A stretch of 64,000 nucleotides of DNA from Kalaharituber pfeilii (lineage: Eukaryota; Ascomycota; Pezizomycetes; Pezizales; Pezizaceae). Below, piece by piece: positions 35,530 to 47,040 of the stretch. A program made the position numbers and the translations under genes. Position 1 is the first letter of the stretch; each line of letters opens with the position of its first letter. The stretch spans positions 2,762,715 to 2,826,714 of the forward strand of contig WHUZ01000002.1 of NCBI GenBank assembly GCA_015179045.1, read 5' to 3'. Below the pieces are notes generated by a model, which saw nothing but the letters and a program-made list of their open reading frames with translations, had not been told where the DNA came from and did no database searches.

Positions 35530-35640
35530 TGAGCAAGAAAGCTCAAAGGAAGAGAATTGAGTGGTATATCTCTTGTGTGTTTATATCTCTTTATTTTTGT
35601 AATTGTTTACTCATGTACGCTGCCTGAAATATAAAATTTG

Positions 35641-35994
35641 GCCTGATGGAGAGATGGGTGGAACAGTCGGAAAACGGGGAGGAGGTGAATATCCTGGAGC
35701 AGCTATTTCACCAGCTGAAGGCGTAGTGGGGGAGGGGTATTTCCTGAGGTGCGAAAATTTTCAGGATTTCTCCTTGCGGAAGGGGGAGGGGACGAAGGTT
35801 CGTTCTGCAGAGACGGCGGCGGAAGAGATGAGTAGCTATTTTTATTGCCGCGTGGAGGTGCGGCGGGGAGGGGGAGTTAGTCTCGTATGTAGAGTAGGCG
35901 GTGGAGGAGTAGATAGATATGCTTGCCTCCGAGCATCGAGGGTCTAGACCCAGGGCCCTGCCATGGCGAACAGCTACAAGCGGGGTTACGTGAC

Positions 35995-36025
<31 letters not shown>

Positions 36026-36480
36026 CGCTGAAATTGGGAACCCTGAGGACAAAAGGGAAGCGGACGAGAAGGAGGCGAAGAAGCTGGAGAAAGAGAACCA
36101 GGGAGTTTTAAACGCCCAGGTGATCAAGGAAGGAGAAGGGTGGCAGGTGGTGGGAGGTAGGAAGCTAAAGAAAGCGACAATCACGTCACAACACAAGAAA
36201 CGAGTAGTGGCAACGGGGAAAGAATGGGAGGAGGAGAAGAAGAAAGCCGTAGACCTCTTCGAACGGGCAAGACAAGACTGAGAGAAGGCAAACAACATAC
36301 CTATGTTTCGGATGGAGCTCGGGGTAGACGGGGAAGTGAGCATTATGGAAAGGAGATGGGAAGGTAGAAGCGATCCCCGAAGGAATGAAAGCCGAGGAGG
36401 TGCTTCGAAAGTGTGAAGACATGATCACGGCGATACGCATGGAAGACGTTTTGGGGGATACTGCTTTTGGAAACAATGCT
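35641..36480 (+). mobile_element. Nested LINE fragments with second poly(A) tail
   Basis: Left part codes for a gag-like piece (ERWVEQSENGEEVNILEQLF). At 35955-36022 is another copy of the shared 3' end (CCCTGCCATGGCGAACAGC, AAGCGGGGTTACGTGAC, then about 27 A). Right part (36023-36280) is a highly charged coil with EGWQVVGGRKLKKATI, a motif style seen in fungal LINE ORF1 proteins. Stops and frame changes make it non-functional. No target duplication was found for this copy. Confidence 0.65.
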
Positions 36481-36687
36481 ACTTACACAACGCGATGCTA
36501 AAATAATGCAAATTGCAAATCATGACTTAAGGATAGACGCTAAAACTATGCCTTCGCCAACTCCGTAAGGCGTCGAGGTCCCTTCCATGAGTCGCAAGTG
36601 GGTTCGGCTAGAACCGAATGACCTGTATTAAAAAAAAGGGGTTCCGATCAAGATAGACAAAGGGAAACAAAAACCCTACTGCTCGCC

Positions 36688-37422
36688 CTAGACCCTCAAG
36701 GATCCCATTAATGGCCTTTGTATCAACTCTGCTACTTCAACGGCGCTATGCTCAGGCTTCTGACCTCTCAACATCTTAGCCATCAGTCGCGTCAAATCAG
36801 AACAATAGGCTAGCAATTCCGGATTCGCCTTGATCCAAGCAATGACCAAATTTAATTCGTGCTTCGACAGCCCCTCGCTCGTTTTTCGTGCCCAGCGGTC
36901 AATACCTGGTGAGCATGCGATAGCGTACAAAAGTCCAGCGCCTACCCCGTTAGCTATCCTCCTCCATTGCTTTCCACGCCACCCAGCGTCACGAACATAA
37001 TCCTGTGCCCGATGCTGGGGGTAATATTGCATCCAGACCTGGGCATCAGCGTCCTTTTCGCCATGTAGTCGCCAGTTAGCGAAGTCAGTTAAAATGCCGA
37101 ACAGGGTACAATCATGCACAGGTCCTATCTCTAGCCATGAGTGATCCACCTCTTCAGCTGGGATCTTGCTGAGGGGAGCAGGAGGATTACCGCGAATTAT
37201 CGCATGGACAGGTTCCGAGATGAATTTCAGAACTCCGAGCCATTGGTATTGCCAGTTGAGACCGAAACTTGGGCCAAAGAGGTCAGCAAGCATGTGATTA
37301 ATATTGAGCAAGTCATATTGCTTGCCTGAAATGGCATTATCTTCTAAAAACTTCACTGGAATCTGTAAGGCTGGGGGATCCATGTCGCTGGATAATCGGC
37401 GCTGCCGATTCTCGTTTGCCAA
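36688..37422 (-). CDS. Hypothetical protein, 244 residues
   Basis: Single open exon with balanced composition and no family recognised. It begins MANENRQRRLSSDMDPPALQ and contains LLNINHMLADLFGPSFGLNW, HSWLEIGPVHDCTLFGILTD, YPQHRAQDYVRDAGWRGKQW and a helical C-terminal third (LSKHELNLVIAWIKANPELL). No signal peptide or clear membrane segment. It sits directly downstream of LINE debris and in a repeat zone, so it may be a lineage-restricted or accessory gene. Length and codon use argue that it is real rather than chance. Confidence 0.6.
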   Translation of the reverse strand: MANENRQRRLSSDMDPPALQIPVKFLEDNAISGKQYDLLNINHMLADLFGPSFGLNWQYQWLGVLKFISEPVHAIIRGNPPAPLSKIPAEEVDHSWLEIGPVHDCTLFGILTDFANWRLHGEKDADAQVWMQYYPQHRAQDYVRDAGWRGKQWRRIANGVGAGLLYAIACSPGIDRWARKTSEGLSKHELNLVIAWIKANPELLAYCSDLTRLMAKMLRGQKPEHSAVEVAELIQRPLMGSLRV

Positions 37423-39325
37423 CAGTTGGGCGAGAGTGTATATCTTTGTTTACTTTGACTGGATTGATTATATCGCTTGGGATGGGTCTTTGGCTTTGCT
37501 GGTATTTGAGTTAGAAAAGCGATGTCGGGCGAGTTTTTATAATTCGCATCAATCCGCGTTAGCGACCAGACGTCGGCCATTGAAAGTGACGTTGGCCATT
37601 AAACCACACCACGGGGGAAGAGGGCCAGCAAAAGGCCAACTGAGGCATTCCGCGGCCAACTTCGCATTCTACTCCTGTTTCGGTACCAGTAGTCGAAGTG
37701 TCTGGGGGATGGCCATGGTATCAACGCTTCGGCCAGCTCCATTGTGCATCCAATATTGCCACAGTTCCCCTACCAGCCCTCATACAGAGCACCTGTCTAT
37801 GCAAGGCGACAGTGCTTAACAACTGCAACTTTGTGATAGCAGCTCGTCTGTAGTGGGATGAAAAGGAAACTAGCCCAGCTTTTCCAGTTAAAACGAGCAG
37901 ACTTGCAGCTGTAGCCTCTCATCTCCGCCATGTCGGATCGTAACTGTAACCCAAAATCCGTACCTCCTGGACCTCGTCTCCCTCTGCCGGCGCTGCTAGA
38001 AATGGGGCTGCCGGTGTTGCGGCTACTATTTTGTGCTAGGGGCTAGGCGCTGGTAAAGAGTGTCAAGAGTTCCGGAGTATCGAACTGACGTATGCTTTGG
38101 CTGAAGTGGAATAATAATGCCGTGGTCTCCAGCGATGGAGGTAACCACAAGTGCCATGGAGATGGGTAGAACTAAGGACCCCTGTTCAATGCTTTTTTGG
38201 TCACGTAACCCCGCATACAGGCTTCCCGCCTACCCATATACCCGGGCAAGGTTGCAGCAGTTACCTACATAGTAGCTATCCTACGTACCTCCGACCTCTG
38301 GCCTCCGGCTAGCGCAGCTCGAGGCCCGGCGAACCATACCTCCACCGGGTTGCCCTCCGCCCCCACCCCCTCCGACCTCGTCCCTTCTTCCCAGCACTGC
38401 CAGGTGACTTGCGCCCTATCTTTATCCTTCTTCTGTGGCGGTTCCAGCCCACAACTTCATTGTCCATCAGAACGAGCATTGAGGCTGCTACCCAATTGTG
38501 CAGCAGCCGTGCCTACGACCAAGCTTAGTACTCGATCGTGTACATCAGCTAATGACTGAGCCATACATTGTAACAATTACATTCTGCCTCTTAAAGATAT
38601 ACTTGCCGGAGAATGCAGACATATGGACGGATATTTAAAACTCGTAATTCCGATCCCGAAAACATTGCTCAAATATGCAGATTTATTTCTATTTCTCTCT
38701 GCCCGTCCATCATCAGATATATGCACAATTAATCGTGCAATCCTGACTATCCTACACTTGCTTTTGTTACTTGTGCCATTTTACGAAAGTTGGGTTTCGA
38801 ATATGTATTCCCCACATGTGCACGTGCAATTTGTGGTTTAGATACCACCATTTAAGAGCAAAGGTTTATTCTACTTTAATTGGAAACCTTCCAATACGCA
38901 CTGACCTTTACTTCTGTAAATTTTCGACCATGCCAGAAATGCACCACGTTTAAGCCTTCATCTAGTGCTGTTTTGTTTTCCCAGAGTGGAGCAGTAATCG
39001 CTTTTTTCCCTTCTCACCAGTAAAATGTATCACCCATGCCTGCTTTGTAGCCAGTAATGTATCTATCAGGCGCCTTGTTGATATGACTGCACACACGCAC
39101 TCCCTCGGAACCTGCCTCTACCCAATAAAGCAACATAGACTGCAGAGAATGTATGTTGGCGTTCATCCTTATTTCTGTACATCCTATACGTTTGCCCCCT
39201 CCCCCCTCCCCCCTCCCCCACCCAGCTCCCAGTAGCTGTAACTGCATCAACTCTCTTGTATTTTAATTTTTTATTTATTATGAGAAATGAAAAAAAAAAA
39301 AGAATGAAAAAAAAATTGGAATGCA
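37423..39325. other. Intergenic region with a degenerate LINE tail
   Basis: No gene seen. On the minus strand at about 38195-38225 is TGCGGGGTTACGTGACC followed by AAAAAA, a fourth copy of the LINE 3' end. A (C)n(T)-type low-complexity run occurs at about 39190-39222. Confidence 0.5.
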
Positions 39326-39435
39326 ACAATCAAAAACGAGTTACTCGGTTCCGAAGTTATAACCAGTCTCGAACCGGTGACCGGTTCTAATTCCCAAATA
39401 ATCTTCGCTAGAACTGGATTATTACTATCCAACAA
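39326..39435 (-). repeat. Possible solo-LTR-like repeat, related to 5606-5690
   Basis: On the minus strand it begins TGTTGGATAGTAATAATCC and ends CGAGTAACTCGTTTTTGATT. The copy near 5606-5690 shares AACGAGTTAC, GGTTCC and GCTAGAA in order. TG at the start would suit an LTR, but no 5 bp target duplication was found. Confidence 0.3.
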
Positions 39436-39549
39436 GCCTCTACCCCCCAGCTCCAGGGGGGAATCGAACCGGGGCCCTCAATCCTATACCTCTCCATAGT
39501 GTCTTGTCACTACTTACGTAGAGACAACAGATATATCACCTTACCAAAC

Positions 39550-39976
39550 TACAGTTTTCCCTTGCTATACCGGATCTGTAAAATCCGGCCTTTTTCGTCC
39601 GGTATAGCAAGGTTCCGTTATAGAATAAAATGCTTGGCAGAACAGAATAGGGATGGGCAGGAAAATTAATGTAATTGGGAACAACGACAGCCTAATTTTA
39701 TTATGTAATGTTAAGTTTAGTAAGCATCTGAAGGGTGAATGCAATGTGGGATAGCCAAGATTGGACGTATCAGTGTTAGTGTATCCGGTATAGCAAATAT
39801 TATTTGTATGGAGACAGGGGGGTAAGTGCCTGGCAATTCCTGTCCGGTCCGGTATTCTTAGTGCGTCCGGTATAGCAAGAGGGTTTTGTATGGGAGCGGT
39901 ATGTAGCAACCTGAGAGTATCCGGTATAGCAAGGTTTCCGGTACAACGAGGTCCGGTATAGCAAGGGAAAACTGTA
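39550..39976. mobile_element. 423 bp pogo-like MITE with TA target duplication
   Basis: Insert 39552-39974 begins CAGTTTTCCCTTGCTATACC and ends with the inverted copy, flanked by TA on both sides. TIRs with C(T)TTGCTATA(C)CGGA are typical of pogo/Fot1-type Tc1-mariner elements. TCCGGTATAGCAA recurs at least five times inside, mostly near the ends, which would suit transposase binding. No transposase is encoded. Confidence 0.78.
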
Positions 39977-41214
39977 TTGGTCAGTTCGAATGGTGCATAT
40001 CTGCTCGTCCGTTTGTACCAAACACAACATCCACCCCCGGCCCACCTCACCGTTCCACCGCCCCATCCCACCACCCCCATCCGACTGTCCCTCCAACGCA
40101 ATTGGTAGGTGCGGGCGTCTTTGCGGGTGCATGGTGGCTTGTGGATTGGGGCTTGTAGGTACACGGAGGTCCGACCTAGAGAGTGCTTCTGCAGATGCTT
40201 CAAAAAAAGAAGTTTTGTTCCTCGTTTTGTCCATATTTTGATTTGCGCCTTATTATTATTGTTTGAATATGATCTCAGCGAGATGAAAGAAGGGAAACAG
40301 AAAAGGGGGTGAGAGGTGAGCCTATGAGGATGCACCGAAAATGGCTTATATAAGCGGTAGGAAGGAACAGCCGCTTGATACCCTGCTGGGGGTCACCGGG
40401 AGGGGCAATTACAAGTGGACAGATGAGTAAGCGCTCTTGTGAGCTGTTGTAAATGTAAAACAAAGAACATTCGGGAAGAACGAGTCTTTTGTAGAACAGC
40501 GTTGCGTTGATGAGTGTCACCCGTTACCCTCATTTGAACCCATTGTGCCCTGGCCTACCCGTAAATACTAGAACGTCGTGCTGACGCCTCTCCAAAAAAA
40601 GCAAAATAACAATTTTCAGCAGTAAGGTATTGCTGAGATACTCAGCTGTCCGTATCTGCGTCTTTGGCATATTAAAAGATCATAGCGTCTTGACAATGTT
40701 ACAAGCTTAGGTTTAAAGATATCAGTGACCGATGACAATATGTACTGTATTAAGGTGATATTGACCAGGGAACAGCTCATGTTACATACCTGTATAGGTG
40801 ATAACTCGGCACACTACTTGTTTGCTAGAATACTTAAAATCGCAACTAGACAATAAGATGATGCACTTAAGCTTGTCCCATTCAGAAAGACTCCTTTCAT
40901 AGGCCGGAGATAATAAAGACTCAAGTACATTCTTAGAAACTTATTAGCTCTCGGCGTCTGATTCTTTTCTCTCCTACACTAGGACCCGTTTGGCAAAGCG
41001 AATTTAGCAGTTTAGCGAATTGAGGCGTCACATTTCACAATCGGCCTCGGGAGTAGGCGTTCGGTTCGGCATATCACGTGACATGACATGCTCTGGCCTG
41101 CGTCATTGACCCCTTGGAGAGGTACTTATAGAGCTCAATGTCCATGGGGTCAGAGGGGTACCCCTATTCACTGAGATAACACCTCCTTCCAAAAACTTTG
41201 ATTGCTCGAGACCA
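39977..41214. other. Intergenic region, no gene seen
   Basis: Pro-rich and stop-rich frames on both strands show no family features. It ends upstream of the hypothetical gene at 41215. Confidence 0.5.
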
Positions 41215-41857
41215 ATGTTCCACTTGCCAATGACCATGAGCTTGATCTCCATGATTGGAGACTGGTTGAGAAATCCTCTTGTGGCAACAGATATTCCCCT
41301 AGAGCCTCCAACTACCGGCTCTGTTGTGCAACGGCCTGAGGTCACTGTTCCAGAGACCGAATACGTCCACATTTGCAAGGGGCCACAAGAAACTCTATAT
41401 TACTCTGAAGAAGATCTCAAGGCTATTCTGCAGATATTTCCCTCAGTACAGGGTTTCCCGAAAGACGAAGAATTCAGCTCAATCTGCAATTATCTTGAGT
41501 TGGAATTACCCGACAACTTGCTGCTTAACGAGACCACCAAATGGATGATAACCATGAAACTCCGTGCTTCAATCGAAAACCATCTTCTACAGCTTGGGTA
41601 TATCCGCCATTCCAGCATTGGGTTGATAAATACTGACACTTGATTTGAACATTAGCTTCATTGACTTAGAATCCGTCCAGGACGAAAACGACGATTCTAA
41701 TTACAAAGTTCTTGCTTTGTATGACAATGAGCCGATCCAACTGCCCGAGTGGCTTCTGATTCCATATGTTTCTGTACTTCATATTGACGACGTTTCAGAT
41801 GCTGAGGATATGGAGGATGAAGGGGATTTAGCTAATGAAGCTGAAGCAAACGAATAA
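41215..41857 (+). CDS. Hypothetical acidic protein
   Basis: Two exons are proposed: 41215-41600 and about 41658-41857. The intron starts GTATATCC, has a TACTGAC branch site and ends ACATTAG, joining HLLQLG to FIDLESVQDENDD in frame. The product has about 195 residues. It contains EYVHICKGPQETLYYSEEDL and YDNEPIQLPEWLLIPYVSVL and ends in an Asp/Glu-rich tail (DDVSDAEDMEDEGDLANEAE). No family recognised. The start is uncertain because several Met codons lie close together. Confidence 0.5.
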
Positions 41858-42804
41858 GAAGAATGTGACAAGGTAATTTCTATATGCTCACTGCGCACCC
41901 TAAAAGTAATATTATGCATGTACATATCCATTTCTGTCTCAAGCTTGGCGTTGGAAGAGTGTTTAGTGTAATGGACGATGGTAATAATTTTAACATATTC
42001 GAATGTGCTGATCAATATGGCACAAGAAACAGATCAACATATATGTTTTCTTAGTGATGCGTATTTCCAGAATTTGTTATAATATGTCTTAATAGTATAT
42101 ATGCCGCCTATATGTCATCCAATCCTGCTCAGAAATTTAGTGATGGAGGTTTTGAGGGAAAATTTGGTGGAACATATTACTATAAGCATTATCCCTCGGT
42201 CAGAGTGTGTCATACTCAACATTCCCATGGTTGTGATAATATAACCCATCACGCAGCTGATGAATCTGCCAATCTCCTAGATAGCTCACCTAGAGTCCGA
42301 ACCCTAGATTCCATTCATGTACACGCCTACAATGCCTGTATCTAGATATACATACTTGTATATTAGTATCTCATGCAATTAATTTGCTAAATTTCATAAC
42401 TCCGTACAGCACCTATTTTGTATACTTAATTTTGGCTCATAGTTAAGTATCCAGACGCCACCAATATTCTATCAGGAAAATCCCCCCTCCCTCCCCCACC
42501 CCCAAAAGATAGGGAAAAACACAGTAAATACAATGAAATTACTCTGACGATTGCAAGCTCGGTTGCTTCACTTCTGGGCGGATATCCTCAAGTATATTTC
42601 AACAAATAACCAAAATTTTGTGGAGCATGAAGTATAAGAACAAGAGATATTGTATGCAAGGTGGAGAACAGCACATCAAATGGGATTGTGTAACTTTGAA
42701 TAATTTTTTCCCACCTCCCTTCCTTGCTCTTCCTTCCTAGAAATCCATACTGCCTTCAGCTCCCTCTCACCTCTCCAAATAGAAGACGCTTGATGGCAGA
42801 AACT

Positions 42805-44129
42805 CTAGTTCTGAGTGAGTGCCTTCAATTTCACATACCCTTCCTTCTCCAAGTACAGAACAATCTGCTGTACTGCATCTTCCACACTCACTTGATCAGT
42901 CCGGATCCTTAACTCTGGGTTCTCCGGGGCCTCATATGGAGCGCTGATTCCAGTGAACTCCTTAATCACTCCTTCCCTTGCCTTCTTGTAGAGACCCTTA
43001 GGATCCCTAGCTTCTGCTACCTCAAGAGGGACATCGATAAACACCTCAACAAATGGGATCGGAGGCTCTACTGATGTGTGTAATTCTCGGGCAAGAAGTC
43101 TGTCTGCACGGTATGGAGATATGAAAGAGGTGATTGAAACTGTGGAAGAATCGGCAAAGAGTTTAGAGACCTTAATAGCATCAGAGTTAGCTACAAGTGA
43201 TTATGAATTGTGTAGTTGTGGTGCAAAATTGATATTTCTAGATGCGTAGGCTGCTGCCGACTTGTGCTGCCAGCTGAGGCAAAGCATACCGACTGAGGAT
43301 TGCAACCGACGTCAATCCAACGGCAATGGGCACCAAATAAAATGAAATCAAAGCAAACAAAAAGCGGCTCATGAAGCAATTATAGCAAATTCATAGGTTA
43401 AGGGAGTCTCACCTCAGCTATTCTGCGAATGTTCTCATTCCTGTCCTTTTCCGAAAAGCCCAAGTCCTTGTTCAAGCCGAATCGAATGTTGTCACCTATA
43501 AATATTATGTGCCACAGGTGACTGACTGTTTCTGTAGGGGAATAGGCAGCAACGTCACGTATCTGCATCACCAATTGCTTCCCCATCCAAGAACCAGCAG
43601 TCACGCAGAAGCACATTGAGAATTAGATGAATGAATTCCAACATGACAACAATATCTGCAGCCTGTAATGTGGTGAGTGGGAGTGAAATACCATCAAGCC
43701 TGTAGGCAGCAACACCATTGTGCAATAGATGTTGCTCAAGGGCCGTAGCAATCGTCGACTTTCCAGATGCTGAGAGCCCGGTCAACCAGATTGTGAGGCC
43801 CTGTTGGCCACGATACTTATTACGCTCCTCGCGAGTGAGACCCTCGTGCCAGGTGATGTTCCTGTTTGCTCCAAATCATCAGTTTCAATTGCTTATATGC
43901 AGGTGTAATATGCAGCTATTGAATGACAAATTATACATCTAGTCTTAAGGCTATTTGACGATGGGGGGAAGTGGTATCAACGCTGCAAGAAGCATTAAGT
44001 AACTTGTGCTCATGGAATGAATGCAAAGAAGATGGAGTGTGGGCTAACAAAAGGAGATAGAAATCAATGTTATATCAACCAATGGTTGAGATTGCAGATA
44101 GGAGCGGGCAGCTTTACTCACGTCGCCAT
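42805..44129 (-). CDS. MET14: Adenylylsulfate (APS) kinase
   Basis: Phosphorylates APS to PAPS in sulfate assimilation. Exons in transcription order: 44129-44122 (tiny, ATGGCGAC), 43861-43692, 43495-43413, 43170-42805; all junctions keep frame. Seen: [19 protein letters not shown], the P-loop [28 protein letters not shown] (split by an intron after the first Gly base), [73 protein letters not shown] and a C-terminal helix. About 208 residues, the usual length. The three introns (260, 196 and 242 bp) are several times longer than others in the window. No other sulfur gene lies nearby. Confidence 0.95.
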
Positions 44130-44714
44130 GATATATCAAAGAAGAAGTACAGAAACCTATGGTAGGTACGTTAAGGTCTTTTTTGTTTTTTTGTTTTTTT
44201 ATTCTTTAGTTTATTCTTATTTTTTTGCTGGTTTGCGCTTGGAAGGTGTACTCGAGTGTCTTAAGCGGCTGACAAATTAAGGTGGGGTGGGGCAGCGTAC
44301 AGTGGGGAAGGCTGATTGGCAAGGATGTCAAGCTAGAAATTCTACAAGTAAAGGACTTCAAGTAATGTACATTCTGTTACATATAAGCATCGCAAGCAGG
44401 ATGACGTGCTCTGCTCCCGTGCTGGCGTGATGCCCCGAAAAAAGGAGTCATCCAATCCGGGGCCTAGATCTCTCGCGATATTATAGTGGTGCAATTGTAC
44501 TCCATAGTCTCGAAAGCAATTAGTCTCATGCGGATGAAGCCTGCGCAGTTGCGGCGGCGCCAGCCCGCGCCAGGGTCCTTTCGTGGACCCTGCGTAGATA
44601 GACTAATCAGACCCTGCACTATCACCCTCAGAGTACGTGCTATAGCCTGAGCAGTAACACAGCAACTGTTTTGATAGATTTATTTTCTTCCTTAATTTTG
44701 GTACAGCGGCAGTT

Positions 44715-44735
44715 TAGGTCTGATTTACGAGACTA
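44715..44735 (+). repeat. Micro-element copy, degenerate
   Basis: TAGGTCTGATTTACGAGACTA-type copy (21 bp). It matches the family after C-to-T/G-to-A changes, with no flanking duplication. Confidence 0.35.
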
Positions 44736-44900
44736 TATGGCCTATTCACAGTATTTTACTATTAAGTAATATTGAGCTTCAATGTATGGTACCAGGCTAC
44801 TACATACCGACCATATACTTAGGATTCAGCAGTAAAATCCCAGCCACTACTATATTATGTTTCAATGGAAACTGTTATCAAGCTACTTGAGCAACAAAAA

Positions 44901-47040
44901 TCAGCCTTCATCCTCCGAGCTACCTTCCAAAATGTCGAATCCATCATCTTGTAGTGCTTGATCTTCATCCATTTCACCTATTAAAAAATGGTCAGCAGAA
45001 AGAAATTAAACTCTACTATAACTTTTCAGAAGCGGGAGGTTCATATTCGAAAATTGATCAATACCTTGCTCATTGCCTTGTTTCATTAGCTCCAACATAA
45101 ACTCATCTACTCTTCTATCAACAGTCTCTGCTGTCCATTCACTTTCCAGCATAGCCGCACCCTCTTCCCACTCATCATTCCGCTCAGCATCATCATCTTC
45201 ATCTCCTTGGTCATCCTCAATAGAGTTTTCTGGGACGTCTGCCTGTGCCTTCTCATTGGACGTGGAAGGTTTGATCTTCTTCTTTTTATGTTTTGAACTT
45301 ATTTTTGGATTTTGGTTACCCTCTTCATCTTCATCGCTATCGTCTTCAAGAATAGACGTAATTTTTGCGTCAATCTCAGCCCCAACGTTATCTTCAACAA
45401 GGGCCCGGATTTTTTGCCGCATGATGCCTTTAATCTTGATCATCGTGCCTGAACGATACCAACCGTCTTGAGGCTGCCAGGAGAGGTTAGTGACAAATAA
45501 TAAGCCGAAAGAGTCAAGATCAATTACATGGCATTTCTTTCGAATCTTATCTCGATCAATCAGGCTTTTGAGCAGTGGATCGGTTATGTCGCAAAGCTGA
45601 AAGCACCTTCCGTCTTTCACTAAAGTTTTTCCATCAAAAATATGACTTGTGTTGTCCCTTATCTTCTTTTTGTTGTCAACTTCAAACTGGAAGAACAAGC
45701 TTTGATATTTTCGATATTTTGGATCCTCCCTTGGATCTACCCCATATACCACACAGGTATCCCTCCAGGGCCCCGCTCGCCACATGTATGCTACGTGCAC
45801 CATAGAAAAGCGTATCATTGGATGCAGATGCGCTGGGAAATTGTTAACCAATGCGCGGCGGGTCCATATAGGGCGCTGAGAAAAGAGAAGCTTCAATCGA
45901 TCGATACATGATCGAGTGAAATCATCCAATGTGGATATATCAGGAGTATTCTCCGGTGGACCGGATGGTGTGCGCACAGAGGAGATATGAACCATTGTTG
46001 TGAGGGTTTTTGGAGCTGCCTGAAGATTGAGTAGCGTTGCCTGGCCATCAATGATAGCCTTCTTTACTGCTGGATTCTGATGATAACTAGGGTGTCACAT
46101 TAGTCAAGTTCATCGAATAGAGACTTGGAGGCCAAACTTGTAGATGTGAGGAATAACGGTTTTCGAAAAAGTCGGAGGAGGAATAATATCGGGATTGTGC
46201 GTGTTATCATCAAGCTCAAGCTTAAAATTCTTGATTTTCTCATCTGATTCCTTATGTTAGCATCATCCTCATAATTGCAATGCTTTGACAAAGTGGCAGT
46301 CATGCTGACATGTGCAATCTATCAAACTATCCCGGAACTTATTGGCAAATGGCGAATGGGCCGTAGAATACTGAAAGTCGGCAATATCTAAGATCCTTTC
46401 AAAATTAACTAAACACCCTAACATGCTTAGAGTGGTGTCAAAAGACCTCTGAATCGTATAGTGGTGTTAATAATGCCCATTGGTTCTACGGTGTAGTTTC
46501 CATTGCTCTCCCGCAGTCGATCATACAGAGTTTTGGCTTGTATGTCTTCTGTCAGATGGACAGAATCCTGGCCCTCCTCGTTGTGCGGCCGTCGTTTGCG
46601 CCTACGTTTAGGAATTGAGATCTTCAGTAACACATTGCTTGTGGGGACGGTCCGCGAGTGAATAGGATGCTGGAATGGGTCCCATGACCGCAATCGCAAG
46701 CTTAATCCCGATTGTCCATTCGTCTGAGAAAGCTGTGGTCGACATTAGCCTATTCGATCACCACGATCTCTGTCAAGCAGAAAGCTTCCTAGAGAGAAGC
46801 AGCCCTCGCAGAATTGGATGGAATTTGTCAATGGTACGAACAAATTGGACCAAAGCAGGTGCATGCGCATTTTGTTGTTACCTTAGCCAAAGCTTTTTCA
46901 CCACCAAGTGTTGCAACAGCCTTCTCAAGGTTCTGGACTTTTGCGGGATGCTCGATGCAGATAAACTCCTTGTTGGGGATCTTAAACCATGGTGCAGGGT
47001 CCGAAGGGTGATCCTGATTGGATTGGCGGGGCGGAGGCAT
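44901..47040 (-). CDS. sfc1: TFIIIC subunit 5 (tau95/Sfc1), RNA polymerase III factor
   Basis: DNA-binding part of TFIIIC, which recognises the A-box of tRNA genes. Exons in transcription order: 47040-46882, 46732-46447, 46387-46310, 46243-46138, 46086-45017, 44977-44901; every junction keeps frame. Seen: EFICIEHPAKVQNLEKAVAT, LSLRLRSWDPFQHPIHSR, KISIPKRRRKRR, ADFQYSTAHSPFANKFRDSL, PDIIPPPTFSKT, NYHQNPAVKKAI, then RPIWTRRALVNNF, VAYMWRAGPWRDTCVVYGVD and PRKYQSLFFQF-type text, and a C-terminal part with very acidic stretches and a final DILEGSSEDEG. The RPIWTRRAL...GPWR...YG.DPR.DP..RKYQ series is diagnostic of the family. Only the last exon and intron 1 boundaries are moderately uncertain. 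Confidence 0.93.

Larger units (their letters stand above)
33320..35563 (+). pseudogene. Gene relic with 25 bp repeats, split by a LINE
   Basis: One reading frame can be followed from about 33340 to 34314 and resumes after the LINE at about 35517-35563. It has four in-frame stops (TAG 33451-33453, TGA 33524-33526, TGA 33797-33799, TGA 33836-33838), all reachable by C-to-T or G-to-A change from sense codons. Visible segments: FVELTEEV, LLLRDRFTCELSKREVSNTQ, AEIVEVIYDYYFAGKKKRG, FICSACASMQHRLKAYRTSE, then KVDMLAAIKADLRAKIGENL and a tandem-repeat region. The frame originally ended in an acidic tail (PLESEQESSKEEN), because the 13 bp duplicated AACCCTTAGAATC rejoins it. The block before the repeats vaguely recalls DUF6532-type fungal proteins; the family is not recognised with confidence. 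Confidence 0.6.

Noticed and set aside
39440..39480. tRNA-like GGTTCGATTCC on the minus strand
   Set aside because: It matches a pol III B-box, but the flanks do not pair as a T-stem and no acceptor stem is seen, so no tRNA is called.
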